A DNA stretch of 25,160 nucleotides from Bacteroidales bacterium UBA1410 (GTDB lineage Bacteria > Bacteroidota > Bacteroidia > Bacteroidales > Dysgonomonadaceae): assembly GCA_002305015.1 (NCBI GenBank), contig DBPW01000020.1, positions 1 through 25,160 on the forward strand, given 5' to 3'. Under the pieces are notes generated by a model, which was not told the origin of the DNA, searched no databases, and saw only the letters and a program-made list of their open reading frames with translations. The position numbers and the translations under genes were made by a program. This document shows, piece after piece, positions 8,181 to 15,774 of this stretch (positions within the stretch are counted from its first letter, which is position 1; every line of letters begins with the position of its first letter).

Positions 8181-9950
8181 ATGCCAACAAAAGGAATTGT
8201 TAAAGGAATTATTTCAAACTTGGTGATAGTAGAAGTCGATAATCCTGTTTCGCAGAACGAAATTGCCTATATCGACTTGAATGGTAATAAATTGATGGCG
8301 GAGGTAATTAAGGTCATCGATAAGAATGTGTATGTTCAGGTTTTTGAGAATACACGAAACTTGAAGGTGGGGGCTTCCGTTGAATTTGCCGGACACATGC
8401 TCGAGGTGGTTTTAGGTCCGGGATTGCTGGAGCGTAATCTCGACGGACTGCAAAACGATCTCGATAAGATGGAAGGGATATTTTTGAAGCGGGGGCAATA
8501 TACCTATCCGCTCGACGAAGATAAGTTGTGGGATTTTGTTCCTATCGCAAAAGCAGGGGATAAAGTTAGCGGGGGATCGTGGCTTGGCAAAGTGGACGAA
8601 AATTATCAACCTCACAAGATTATGGTCCCTTTTGTGATGACCGGAGAGTATACCGTTAAAAGCATTGTTCCTGCGGGGAAATATACTATCCATAAGGTCA
8701 TTGCAGTGGTTGAGGACGAAGAGGGGAAAGAAATGGAAATCACGATGGTTCAAAAGTGGCCGGTAAAAATTCCCGTGACAACGTATCGCGAAAAATTGAG
8801 ACCTTTTAAACTCTTGGAGACGGGTGTACGTATCATAGACACATTGAATCCTATTGTGGAAGGGGGTACCGGATTCATTCCCGGCGCTTTTGGTACGGGA
8901 AAAACGGTTTTGCAACATGCTATTTCCCGTCAGGCCGAAGCCGATATTGTGGTTATTGCTGCCTGTGGTGAACGAGCTAACGAAGTGGTTGAAATTTTTA
9001 CGGAATTTCCGAAACTGATCGATCCCCATACCGGACGTAAACTGATGGAACGAACCATTATTGTGGCCAATACTTCGAATATGCCGGTTGCGGCACGTGA
9101 AGCTTCGGTTTATACGGCTATGACGATTGGTGAATATTATCGGGCAATGGGATTGAAGGTATTGTTAATGGCCGATTCCACATCGCGTTGGGCACAAGCA
9201 CTTCGTGAGATGAGTAACCGTTTGGAAGAACTTCCCGGTCCTGATGCGTTTCCGATGGATTTGTCGGCCATCATCTCCAACTTTTACGGACGTGCAGGTC
9301 ATGTTATTCTCAACAACGGACAAGAGGCTTCCATTACCTTTATCGGAACAGTATCTCCGGCCGGTGGTAATCTTAAGGAACCGGTAACGGAAAATACGAA
9401 AAAGGTTGCTCGTTGTTTTTATGCCTTGGAGCAGGATCGAGCCGACAAGAAGCGTTATCCGGCCATCAATCCCATAGAATCGTATTCGAAATACCTGGAA
9501 TATCCCGAATTTGAAGAATATGTTTCTACCCATATTTCGCCGGACTGGATAGAAAAAGTAAATGAAATTAAAACCCGATTGTTGCGTGGTAAGGAAATTG
9601 CCGAGCAAATTAATATTTTGGGTGACGATGGTGTGCCGGTGGATTATCATGTGATTTTTTGGAAATCGGAGTTGATCGATTTTTGTTTGCTTCAGCAGAA
9701 TTCTTTTGATCCTATTGATGCCGTGACCCCGATAGAACGACAGAAATATATTGTTGATATGGTGGTTGAGATTTGTCGAACCGAATTCGAATTCGACAAT
9801 TTCAATCAAGTGTCCGATTACTTCAAGAAGATGATCAATATATGCATTCAAATGAATTATTGCGAATTTCAGTCGGAAGAATTTAATGATTATCGAAGGA
9901 AACTTGACGAATTGGTGAAGTCCAAAGTATTAGAAACCGTAGAAGAATAA
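8181..9950 (+). CDS. atpA: V-type ATPase catalytic subunit A
   Basis: This 589-residue subunit hydrolyses or makes ATP in the A3B3 head. The Walker A P-loop is GAFGTGKT at 235-242 (Lys241), followed by ACGERANE at 261-268 with catalytic Glu264, and a Walker B region VLLMADSTSRWAQALRE near 327-343. The insertion at about 115-200, found in V-type A subunits but not in F-type beta subunits, is present. The length is normal for the family. The P-loop has Ala and Thr where many family members have Pro and Ser (GPFGSGKT), and GERAN replaces the common GERGN; both are mild changes. A 69-bp gap with no obvious signal separates it from subunit B. Confidence 0.97.
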   Translation: MPTKGIVKGIISNLVIVEVDNPVSQNEIAYIDLNGNKLMAEVIKVIDKNVYVQVFENTRNLKVGASVEFAGHMLEVVLGPGLLERNLDGLQNDLDKMEGIFLKRGQYTYPLDEDKLWDFVPIAKAGDKVSGGSWLGKVDENYQPHKIMVPFVMTGEYTVKSIVPAGKYTIHKVIAVVEDEEGKEMEITMVQKWPVKIPVTTYREKLRPFKLLETGVRIIDTLNPIVEGGTGFIPGAFGTGKTVLQHAISRQAEADIVVIAACGERANEVVEIFTEFPKLIDPHTGRKLMERTIIVANTSNMPVAAREASVYTAMTIGEYYRAMGLKVLLMADSTSRWAQALREMSNRLEELPGPDAFPMDLSAIISNFYGRAGHVILNNGQEASITFIGTVSPAGGNLKEPVTENTKKVARCFYALEQDRADKKRYPAINPIESYSKYLEYPEFEEYVSTHISPDWIEKVNEIKTRLLRGKEIAEQINILGDDGVPVDYHVIFWKSELIDFCLLQQNSFDPIDAVTPIERQKYIVDMVVEICRTEFEFDNFNQVSDYFKKMINICIQMNYCEFQSEEFNDYRRKLDELVKSKVLETVEE

Positions 9951-10019
9951 TTTAAAAACAAAATAAATAAGCCGTCGACTTTCTTAATTAACTGCGTTGA
10001 CTGCAAAAAGTTTTTCAGT

Positions 10020-11336
10020 ATGGCAAGAGCATTTCAAAAGATATATACAAAAATTACCCAGATAACCAAAGCAACCTGCTCGGTGAGAGCAACCCAGGTG
10101 GGTTATGACGAAATGGCTATCGTTGACGGAAGACTGGCTCAGGTAATAAAAATTGTCGGTGATGAGGTCTCTTTACAGGTATTTCGCGGCACAGAGGGCA
10201 TTCCTACCAATGCCGAAGTACTGTTTTTGGGTAAAGCACCTACACTGAAAGTGGGGGAGCAGTTAGCCGGACGTTTTTTTAATGCTTATGGCGAACCTAT
10301 TGACGGCGGACCTGTTCCGGAAGGAGAAGAACGCGAAATCGGAGGTCCGTCGGTAAATCCGGTACGTCGCGAACAGCCCTCTGAGCTTATTGCAACCGGT
10401 ATTCCCGGAATCGACTTGAATAATACATTGGTTACCGGACAAAAAATTCCGTTCTTTACCGATCCCGATCAACCCTTTAATCAGGTTATGGCTACAGTGG
10501 CGTTGCGAGCTCAGGCCGATAAAATTATTCTCGGCGGTATGGGAATGACAAACGACGACTACCTGTATTTTAAAAATACATTCAGCAATGCAGGGACTCT
10601 CGACCGTATCATCAGTTTTATGAATACTACCGAAGATCCTGCGGTAGAAAGATTGTTGGTTCCCGATATGGCGTTGACGGCCGCCGAATATTTTGCGGTA
10701 GACAAAAACGAGAAAGTGTTGGTGTTGCTGTCGGATATGACTTCCTATGCCGATGCGTTGGCCATTGTTTCAAACCGCATGGATCAGATACCTTCGAAAG
10801 ATTCCATGCCCGGATCGTTGTATTCCGACCTGGCAAAAATATACGAGAAGGCCGCACAGTTTCCTACCGGAGGCTCCATTACCATTATTGCAGTGACTAC
10901 GCTTTCCGGTGGCGATATTACGCATGCTGTGCCCGATAATACCGGTTATATTACAGAAGGACAATTGTTTTTGCGTCGCGACACCGATGTGGGTAAAGTG
11001 ATCATCGATCCGTTCCGTTCACTATCGCGTCTAAAACAGCTTGTGCAAGGAATAAAAACCCGCGAAGATCATCCCCAGGTAATGAATGCTGCCGTTCGTT
11101 TGTATGCCGATGCCGCTAATGCAAAAACAAAGCTGGAGAATGGTTTCGATCTTACGGAATACGATCAGCGGGCGTTGGCTTTCGCAAAAGAGTATTCCCG
11201 ATCAATTCTTGCCATTGATGTAAATTTGGATACCACGGAAATGTTGGATAGAACGTGGAGTTTGTTCTCGACCTATTTCAAACCCGAAGAAGTGAATGTG
11301 AAGAAAGAATTGGTGGATAAGTACTGGAAAAATTAA
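10020..11336 (+). CDS. atpB: V-type ATPase non-catalytic subunit B
   Basis: This 438-residue subunit alternates with A in the head. It has the beta-barrel start (YTKITQITKATCSVRA), a core with TGIPGIDLNNTLVTGQKIPFF near 127-147, LLSDMTSYADALAIVSNRM near 237-255 and TGYITEGQLFLRRD near 312-325. It lacks a Walker A loop, as expected for B. SLSRLKQL supplies the arginine that reaches into the catalytic site of A. It is somewhat shorter than the roughly 460 residues of E. hirae NtpB. Subunit D follows after one base. Confidence 0.96.
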   Translation: MARAFQKIYTKITQITKATCSVRATQVGYDEMAIVDGRLAQVIKIVGDEVSLQVFRGTEGIPTNAEVLFLGKAPTLKVGEQLAGRFFNAYGEPIDGGPVPEGEEREIGGPSVNPVRREQPSELIATGIPGIDLNNTLVTGQKIPFFTDPDQPFNQVMATVALRAQADKIILGGMGMTNDDYLYFKNTFSNAGTLDRIISFMNTTEDPAVERLLVPDMALTAAEYFAVDKNEKVLVLLSDMTSYADALAIVSNRMDQIPSKDSMPGSLYSDLAKIYEKAAQFPTGGSITIIAVTTLSGGDITHAVPDNTGYITEGQLFLRRDTDVGKVIIDPFRSLSRLKQLVQGIKTREDHPQVMNAAVRLYADAANAKTKLENGFDLTEYDQRALAFAKEYSRSILAIDVNLDTTEMLDRTWSLFSTYFKPEEVNVKKELVDKYWKN

Positions 11337-11337
11337 T

Positions 11338-11946
11338 ATGGCCATTAAATTCCAATATAATAAAACTTCGCGACAGCAGTTGGAAAAACAATTGCAGATA
11401 CGCGAACGTGCGCTTCCAACCCTGCAAAGCAAAGAAACGGCTTTGCGTATGGAAGTGAAAAAAGCTAAAAAAGAAGTCGAGGAGCTGGATACAGAACTCG
11501 AAAAACAGATTATGTCTTACCAAAAGATGGTGGGTTTATGGACAGAATTTGATCCTTCCCTCGTAAAGGTGAAAGATGTTAATCTGTCGAAAAAGAAAAT
11601 TGCCGGCGTGGCAATCCCGATACTCAATCGGGTGGAATTCGAAACGAAACGTTTCAGCATTTTCAATCGGCCAAAGTGGTTTCTCGATGGCATCCATACC
11701 CTGGAGAATCTCGCCGAAATCGGGATTCGACGCGATTTTAATGCCATCAAATTGGAACGATTGGAATATGCACGAAAAAAAACAACACAAAAAGTGAATT
11801 TGTTTGAGAAGGTGCAGATTCCCGGCTATCAGGAAGCGATTCTCAAGATAAAGAGATACTTGGAAGATGAGGAAAATCTTTCCAAATCGTCACAGAAAAT
11901 CATGCGGGCTCATCAAGAAAAAAGGAAGGAGGAAGAAGGATGGTAA
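11338..11946 (+). CDS. atpD: V-type ATPase subunit D (central rotor shaft)
   Basis: This 202-residue protein forms the central shaft that turns inside the A3B3 head. It shows the expected long N- and C-terminal helices with heptad-like charged and hydrophobic residues, and the family signature TTQKVNLFEKVQIPG at about 150-164. One base follows the B stop before its ATG, and its last seven bases overlap subunit I. In E. hirae D pairs with a small F subunit; no F gene is seen in the operon. Confidence 0.94.
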   Translation: MAIKFQYNKTSRQQLEKQLQIRERALPTLQSKETALRMEVKKAKKEVEELDTELEKQIMSYQKMVGLWTEFDPSLVKVKDVNLSKKKIAGVAIPILNRVEFETKRFSIFNRPKWFLDGIHTLENLAEIGIRRDFNAIKLERLEYARKKTTQKVNLFEKVQIPGYQEAILKIKRYLEDEENLSKSSQKIMRAHQEKRKEEEGW

Positions 11947-13757
11947 CCAAAATGAAAAAACTCACTTTCCTCGTCTATTACAAAGATTATGAACAGTTTC
12001 TTCATGATCTTCGTGAACTTGGAGTAGTGCATGTGGTTGAAAACAAGCTGAATCAAGCTCAAAGCGATCAACTGGAAAGGCTTTACGCACAATGGAAGCA
12101 ACTTACGGAAGCAAAAAAATTACTCGAAAAATATCGGGATAAGAAAAATCCTCTTCCGGAGAATCCCGTAGCTATTGAAAAGGGGTATCGTTTGCCGCAG
12201 GAAATCGAAAAAATTCAGGCGGAGATGACTACCTTGACGCAACAATTGCAACTAAGCAAAAAGGAGCGTGAGGCATTGATTCCCTGGGGAAATTTTGATC
12301 CCGGGAATATTTCGCGACTCGAAGAAGCAGGGTATTATGTGCGGTTCTTTGTTGTTCCCAATCGCGATTACCATCCCGAATGGGAAGATCTTTATAATGC
12401 CGTGGTTATCGATAATCGAAATTCAAAAACCTATTTTATCACCATTACAAAAGAGGCGAATATCGAGCATCAACTGAATCTTGAAGCAGTGAAAATGCCG
12501 GAAGTTTCTCTCGAAGAGTTGAATAGGATAATCGATGAATTGAACGAGAAGCTGCAAGAGAATAAAGAAAAGTTGATCCGGTTGACGGCCGATCTTCCTT
12601 CGTTGAATGCTGCATTAAAGGATCTCGATTCGCAAATTCGCTATACACGAGTGCACATAAGTGCCAATCCGGTGGCCGACAATAAAATCATGTTATTGCA
12701 GGGATGGGTTCCCGAACCCAATGAGCAAGAGGTACGTAATTACATGGATTCTCAAAACGTATATTATCTCATCGAAGATCCCCAACCTGAGGACGATGTA
12801 CCTATTCAGCTCAATAACAATAAGTTTGCAAAATTATTTGAGCCCATTACCGAGATGTATATGTTGCCCAAGTACACCGAACTGGATTTGACTCCTTTTT
12901 TTGCTCCGTTTTACATGATCTTTTTTGGTTTGTCATTGGGCGATATCGGCTATGGTTTGTTTTTGTTTATCGCTGCAACTGCGGTGAAATTGGCAAAGAA
13001 AAAGTCGCTGAGTACGACGTTTAAAAGCGTTCTTACCTTAGTGCAGGTTTTAGCTACTTCAACCGTTGTTTGCGGATTGCTGACAGGAGGCTTTTTTGGT
13101 TTCAATATTTACGACATCAACATACCTTTCTTTCAGAACATGAAGAATCATGTGTATTTCGATAATAACCAAATGTTTGTGCTCTCTCTCATTCTGGGTG
13201 TTGTGCAAATCATGTTTGGTATGTTTCTGAAAATTATCAATCGCACAAAACAATTCGGGTTCAAGCATGCGTTGTCAACAATGGGATGGTTTATCTTTTT
13301 GTTCAGTTTTATTATCGCTTACCTGTTACCTTCGGTACTGCCCATGTTTGGGATGGTGCATCAGGTAATTATGGTTGGATCGGCTGTGTTGTTTCTTTTT
13401 TTCAACTCTCCGGGGAAGAATCTTTTCTTAAATTTCGGCTTGGGATTATATGATATTTACAACATGGCAACCGGTTTATTAGGCGATGTATTGTCGTATG
13501 TACGTTTGTTCGCGTTAGGATTATCCGGAGGTATCTTGGCAAGTGTGTTTAACAGTTTGGCAACCGGCATGAGCCCCAAAGACAGCATCATAGGGCCTGT
13601 TGTAACTATTTTGATATTTATTTGCGGGCATGCCATCAACATTTTCATGGATACGCTGGGAGCTGTGGTTCACCCAATGCGTTTAACTTTTGTCGAATTT
13701 TACAAAAATGCGGAATTCAGCGGGGGAGGAAAAAAATATAATCCCTTTAGAAAATAA
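11940..13757 (+). CDS. atpI: V-type ATPase membrane subunit I (a-subunit)
   Basis: This 605-residue stator subunit forms the ion half-channels against the K ring. Residues 1 to about 315 are a soluble coiled-coil arm that docks the peripheral stalks; about 318-575 hold seven or eight membrane helices. The essential channel arginine is Arg522 in YVRLFALGL, and the second conserved arginine is Arg581 in HPMRLTFVEFY, matching Arg735 and Arg799 of yeast Vph1. The C-terminus GGGKKYNPF is typical. The start at 11940 overlaps subunit D by 7 bp and has an unusually good Shine-Dalgarno for this phylum (AGGAGG six bases upstream), which also encodes the Lys/Glu-rich tail of D. Confidence 0.96.
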   Translation: MVTKMKKLTFLVYYKDYEQFLHDLRELGVVHVVENKLNQAQSDQLERLYAQWKQLTEAKKLLEKYRDKKNPLPENPVAIEKGYRLPQEIEKIQAEMTTLTQQLQLSKKEREALIPWGNFDPGNISRLEEAGYYVRFFVVPNRDYHPEWEDLYNAVVIDNRNSKTYFITITKEANIEHQLNLEAVKMPEVSLEELNRIIDELNEKLQENKEKLIRLTADLPSLNAALKDLDSQIRYTRVHISANPVADNKIMLLQGWVPEPNEQEVRNYMDSQNVYYLIEDPQPEDDVPIQLNNNKFAKLFEPITEMYMLPKYTELDLTPFFAPFYMIFFGLSLGDIGYGLFLFIAATAVKLAKKKSLSTTFKSVLTLVQVLATSTVVCGLLTGGFFGFNIYDINIPFFQNMKNHVYFDNNQMFVLSLILGVVQIMFGMFLKIINRTKQFGFKHALSTMGWFIFLFSFIIAYLLPSVLPMFGMVHQVIMVGSAVLFLFFNSPGKNLFLNFGLGLYDIYNMATGLLGDVLSYVRLFALGLSGGILASVFNSLATGMSPKDSIIGPVVTILIFICGHAINIFMDTLGAVVHPMRLTFVEFYKNAEFSGGGKKYNPFRK

Positions 13758-13802
13758 ACAATAGAAATTTAATTTATTAACAATAAAAATACGATTAACA
13801 TT

Positions 13803-14264
13803 ATGGACATTAATTTACTTCTTGCCTACATAGGTGTAGCATTAATGATTGGACTTTCCGGCGTTGGAAGTTCTTATGGAGTAACCATGACGGGGAATGC
13901 TGCCATAGGAGCATTAAAAAAGGATAGCAGTAAGTTTGGTAATTTTTTGGTATTGACGGCTCTTCCCGGTACACAAGGGTTGTATGGTTTTGCCGGTTAT
14001 TTTATGTTTCAAAATATCTTCGGGGTATTGACTCCCGACATTACTTCTATTCAGGCTGCTGCAGTCTTAGGCGCAGGATTGGCTATGGGATTGGTAGGCT
14101 TGCTTTCTGCTATCCGTCAAGGTCAGGTATGTGCAAACGGTATTGCCGCAATAGGTCAAGGTCATGATGTTTTCGGAAATACGCTTATATTGGCCGTATT
14201 TCCCGAGCTTTATGCGATTGTTGCCTTGGCCGGCGTTTTCCTTATCGGAAGTGCAATCGCATGA
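13803..14264 (+). CDS. atpK: V-type ATPase rotor subunit K (proteolipid), Na+-type residues
   Basis: This 153-residue protein has four membrane helices in two tandem hairpins, forming the ion-carrying rotor ring. The ion-carrying glutamate is Glu135 in FPELYAIV of helix 4; helix 2 has Gln58 at the matching place, so each protomer carries one ion. The Na+ ligands of E. hirae NtpK (Leu61, Thr64, Gln65, Tyr68, Gln110, Glu139) all have counterparts: Leu54, Thr57, Gln58 and Tyr61 within ALPGTQGLYG, Gln106 in IRQGQV, and Glu135. The offsets are constant (7, then 4), which makes the alignment convincing. Na+ coupling is inferred from this. Last gene of the operon, followed by a terminator. Confidence 0.96.
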   Translation: MDINLLLAYIGVALMIGLSGVGSSYGVTMTGNAAIGALKKDSSKFGNFLVLTALPGTQGLYGFAGYFMFQNIFGVLTPDITSIQAAAVLGAGLAMGLVGLLSAIRQGQVCANGIAAIGQGHDVFGNTLILAVFPELYAIVALAGVFLIGSAIA

Positions 14265-14288
14265 TTTTTTCATGTACTTAAAATATTT

Positions 14289-14318
14289 AAACCGCTCCGA
14301 AAAAGGGCGGTTTTTTTT
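14289..14318 (+). terminator. Intrinsic terminator after the V-ATPase operon
   Basis: A nine-pair stem with one bulged T (AAACCGC, T, CC pairing with GGGCGGTTT) closes an A-rich loop and is followed by eight T residues. It lies 25 bp after subunit K and before the convergent transporter gene. On the opposite strand the T-run is poorer, so termination is chiefly for the plus strand. Confidence 0.9.
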
Positions 14319-14342
14319 GTAAAATAACCAACGATAGTTGAT

Positions 14343-15275
14343 TCAGGAGTTATTTATGTCATTTTTTTTGCGGTAAATGCCGATGTCGTTCATGGAAGCG
14401 GGATCGTCAATCGGTTCGATATGGGTAGAAACGTTGACGGGTTCTTCAAACATGTCTTCGATAGACTGTTCGATAAGATCGGCATAATCATGCCCTTTTT
14501 TTACCGTCCACCATCCCGGCACAAGCAGATGCACAGAAATAAACATGCGCTGCCCGGCTTGGCGTGTCATTAACGAATGATATTCTATATTTTCCGCTTT
14601 AAGAGAATCCAGGTAAGCGGTTATTTTTTTTACCGCTTCTTCAGAGATAGAAGCATCCATCAATCCGCTTGCCGATCGAGAGATGAGTTGATACCCCGTG
14701 TAAATAATGTTGATTGCCACCACAATGGCAATAATCGGGTCGAAAATATAAATCCCGGTAAATCGTACAACAAGAATACCCGCAATTACCCCCGCCGAAG
14801 TCCAAACATCGGTCATGAGGTGTTTACCGTCGGCTTCGAGTACCAGCGAATGTTTCTTTTTTCCGTTATGGATAAGAACGAGTGAAACCGTTAAATTTAC
14901 AAGCGATGCTGCCAATGAAAACACTAAACCGATATCGATATTCGTGAGGGGTTTGGGATCAAATAAACGCGGAACAGCCGACCGAAGAATGCTTAATGCA
15001 GCCAACACAATGAGTGCGCCTTCAATAGCACTCGAAAAATATTCCGCTTTGCTATGCCCGTATTCATGTTCTTTATCGGCAGGCTTTGCCGAAATGGTAA
15101 GCATGATAAGGGCTACAACGGCTGCAAAAAGATTAACAAATGATTCCAATGCATCGGAGAAAAAACCCATCGATCCGGTGAGATAGAAAGCGTAAAATTT
15201 GAGCAAAATAGTGACCACTGCAGCAGCAATGGACAGATATATGAATTTTTTCAGCGATTCCTGTTTCATCATCAA
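14343..15275 (-). CDS. Cation diffusion facilitator family transporter
   Basis: This 310-residue CDF protein would export divalent metal ions by proton exchange at the inner membrane. Six membrane helices (about 11-32, 36-60, 82-100, 115-136, 158-176, 180-200) are followed by a cytoplasmic domain near 210-295. Helix 5 has the expected HxxxD pair, His152 and Asp156, matching His153 and Asp157 of E. coli YiiP/FieF. Helix 2 has Glu44 and Asn48 where YiiP has Asp45 and Asp49, so the transport site reads E-N-H-D, not D-D-H-D. The metal (Zn, Fe, Co, Mn) cannot be assigned. The start has three successive ATG codons. The gene stands alone, convergent with the ATPase operon. Confidence 0.93.
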   Translation of the reverse strand: MMMKQESLKKFIYLSIAAAVVTILLKFYAFYLTGSMGFFSDALESFVNLFAAVVALIMLTISAKPADKEHEYGHSKAEYFSSAIEGALIVLAALSILRSAVPRLFDPKPLTNIDIGLVFSLAASLVNLTVSLVLIHNGKKKHSLVLEADGKHLMTDVWTSAGVIAGILVVRFTGIYIFDPIIAIVVAINIIYTGYQLISRSASGLMDASISEEAVKKITAYLDSLKAENIEYHSLMTRQAGQRMFISVHLLVPGWWTVKKGHDYADLIEQSIEDMFEEPVNVSTHIEPIDDPASMNDIGIYRKKNDINNS

Positions 15276-15292
15276 CCTATTGAAAAGAAAAT

Positions 15293-15300
15293 CAAAATTA
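15293..15300 (-). promoter_or_regulatory. Candidate -7 box for the cation transporter gene
   Basis: The minus strand reads TAATTTTG, a full match to TAnnTTTG, 18 bases before the first start codon. This would give a very short leader of about 10 bases. No clear -33 element is seen. Confidence 0.42.
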
Positions 15301-15422
15301 CATACATTTTTTTATTTTACGGTGATCCGGATCCATTTTTTATTCCAATATAGATTGGATATAAGTAAGATGGATGTATTGAGCTGAATTTGCATTGGGC
15401 GAAAAAAACAGCATTCGAAAAT

Positions 15423-15455
15423 ATTGCAAATAATGCCGGAAATATATTATCTTTG
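15423..15455 (+). promoter_or_regulatory. Promoter of the tRNA-Tyr/tRNA-Gly unit
   Basis: A -7 box TATCTTTG at 15448-15455 fully matches TAnnTTTG. An upstream ATTG at 15423-15426 lies 21 bp before it, close to the normal distance for the -33 element. Transcription would begin about 10 bases before tRNA-Tyr. Confidence 0.6.
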
Positions 15456-15472
15456 CATCGTCTTAAAGGCAA

Positions 15473-15554
15473 GGGCAGTTTCCAGAGTGGCCAAATGGGG
15501 CTGACTGTAACTCAGCTGGCGTAGCCTTCGGTGGTTCGAATCCATCACTGCCCA
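15473..15554 (+). tRNA. tRNA-Tyr (anticodon GTA)
   Basis: An 82-base class II tRNA. The acceptor stem GGGCAGT pairs with ACTGCCC, with A as the discriminator base. The anticodon stem GCTGA/TCAGC encloses CTGTAAC, giving anticodon GTA. The extra arm is long, as expected for tRNA-Tyr, and the T arm has TTCGAAT. The CCA end is not encoded (ACTT follows). Confidence 0.96.
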
Positions 15555-15594
15555 CTTAAAACATAAAGGGATGATTGATAATGCTAAACGACGG

Positions 15595-15623
15595 ATAATT
15601 TTGCCTCAAAAGTGAGGAATTAT
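15595..15623 (+). other. Small hairpin between the two tRNA genes
   Basis: CCTCA at 15604-15608 pairs with TGAGG at 15613-15617, and an outer ATAATT pairs with AATTAT at 15618-15623 with a three-base bulge. An AT-rich stretch follows. It may be a processing signal or a weak terminator between tRNA-Tyr and tRNA-Gly. It has no tRNA-like fold. Confidence 0.4.
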
Positions 15624-15641
15624 TTATTCATTAAATATTTT

Positions 15642-15714
15642 GCGGAAGTAGCTCAGTCGATAGAGCATTAGCCTTCCAAGCTGAGGGTCGCGGGTTTGAG
15701 TCCCGTCTTCCGCT
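15642..15714 (+). tRNA. tRNA-Gly (anticodon TCC)
   Basis: A 73-base tRNA. The acceptor stem GCGGAAG pairs with CTTCCGC, with T as the discriminator base. The anticodon stem TTAGC/GCTGA encloses CTTCCAA, giving anticodon TCC, which reads GGA/GGG codons. The T loop reads TTTGAGT, a slight departure from TTCGAAT. No CCA is encoded. It lies 87 bases after tRNA-Tyr, probably in the same transcript. Confidence 0.96.
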
Positions 15715-15719
15715 CATTT

Positions 15720-15759
15720 AAAGGGAAAGCGGCCAATACATTGGTTGCTTTCCCTTTTT
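15720..15759 (+). terminator. Strong hairpin with T-run after tRNA-Gly
   Basis: AAAGGGAAAGC at 15720-15730 pairs perfectly with GCTTTCCCTTT at 15747-15757. Inside it, two G-T wobble pairs and CCAA/TTGG extend the stem to about 17 pairs around a TACA loop. The arm ends in a run of five T. It has the form of an intrinsic terminator for the tRNA unit, but its right arm can also pair with the downstream ribosome binding site of the MATE gene. Confidence 0.8.
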
Positions 15760-15769
15760 GTAAAAGGGG
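15752..15769 (+). promoter_or_regulatory. Alternative hairpin hiding the MATE ribosome binding site
   Basis: CCCTTTT at 15752-15758 pairs with AAAAGGG at 15762-15768 around a TGT loop. The second arm holds the AGGGGA Shine-Dalgarno (15765-15770) of the MATE gene at 15775. The first arm is also the right arm of the terminator-like hairpin, so the two structures exclude each other. That such a switch works is inference. Confidence 0.4.
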
Positions 15770-15774
15770 ATCAT

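Noticed and set aside
9165..9851. A 228-codon minus-strand open frame opposite V-ATPase subunit A
   Set aside because: It is antisense to a strongly conserved catalytic subunit and rich in His, Asn, Ile and Arg as expected from reverse reading; no start signal is seen.
9951..10019. Hidden small subunit gene or promoter between V-ATPase A and B
   Set aside because: The 69-bp gap has stops in useful frames, no TAnnTTTG box and no coding-like sequence.
15555..15641. Possible third tRNA or small RNA between the two tRNA genes
   Set aside because: No cloverleaf can be drawn; only one small hairpin is visible.
15745..15774. Upstream TTG start for the MATE gene
   Set aside because: It lies inside the hairpin after tRNA-Gly; the ATG at 15775 has its own Shine-Dalgarno and gives a normal N-terminus.
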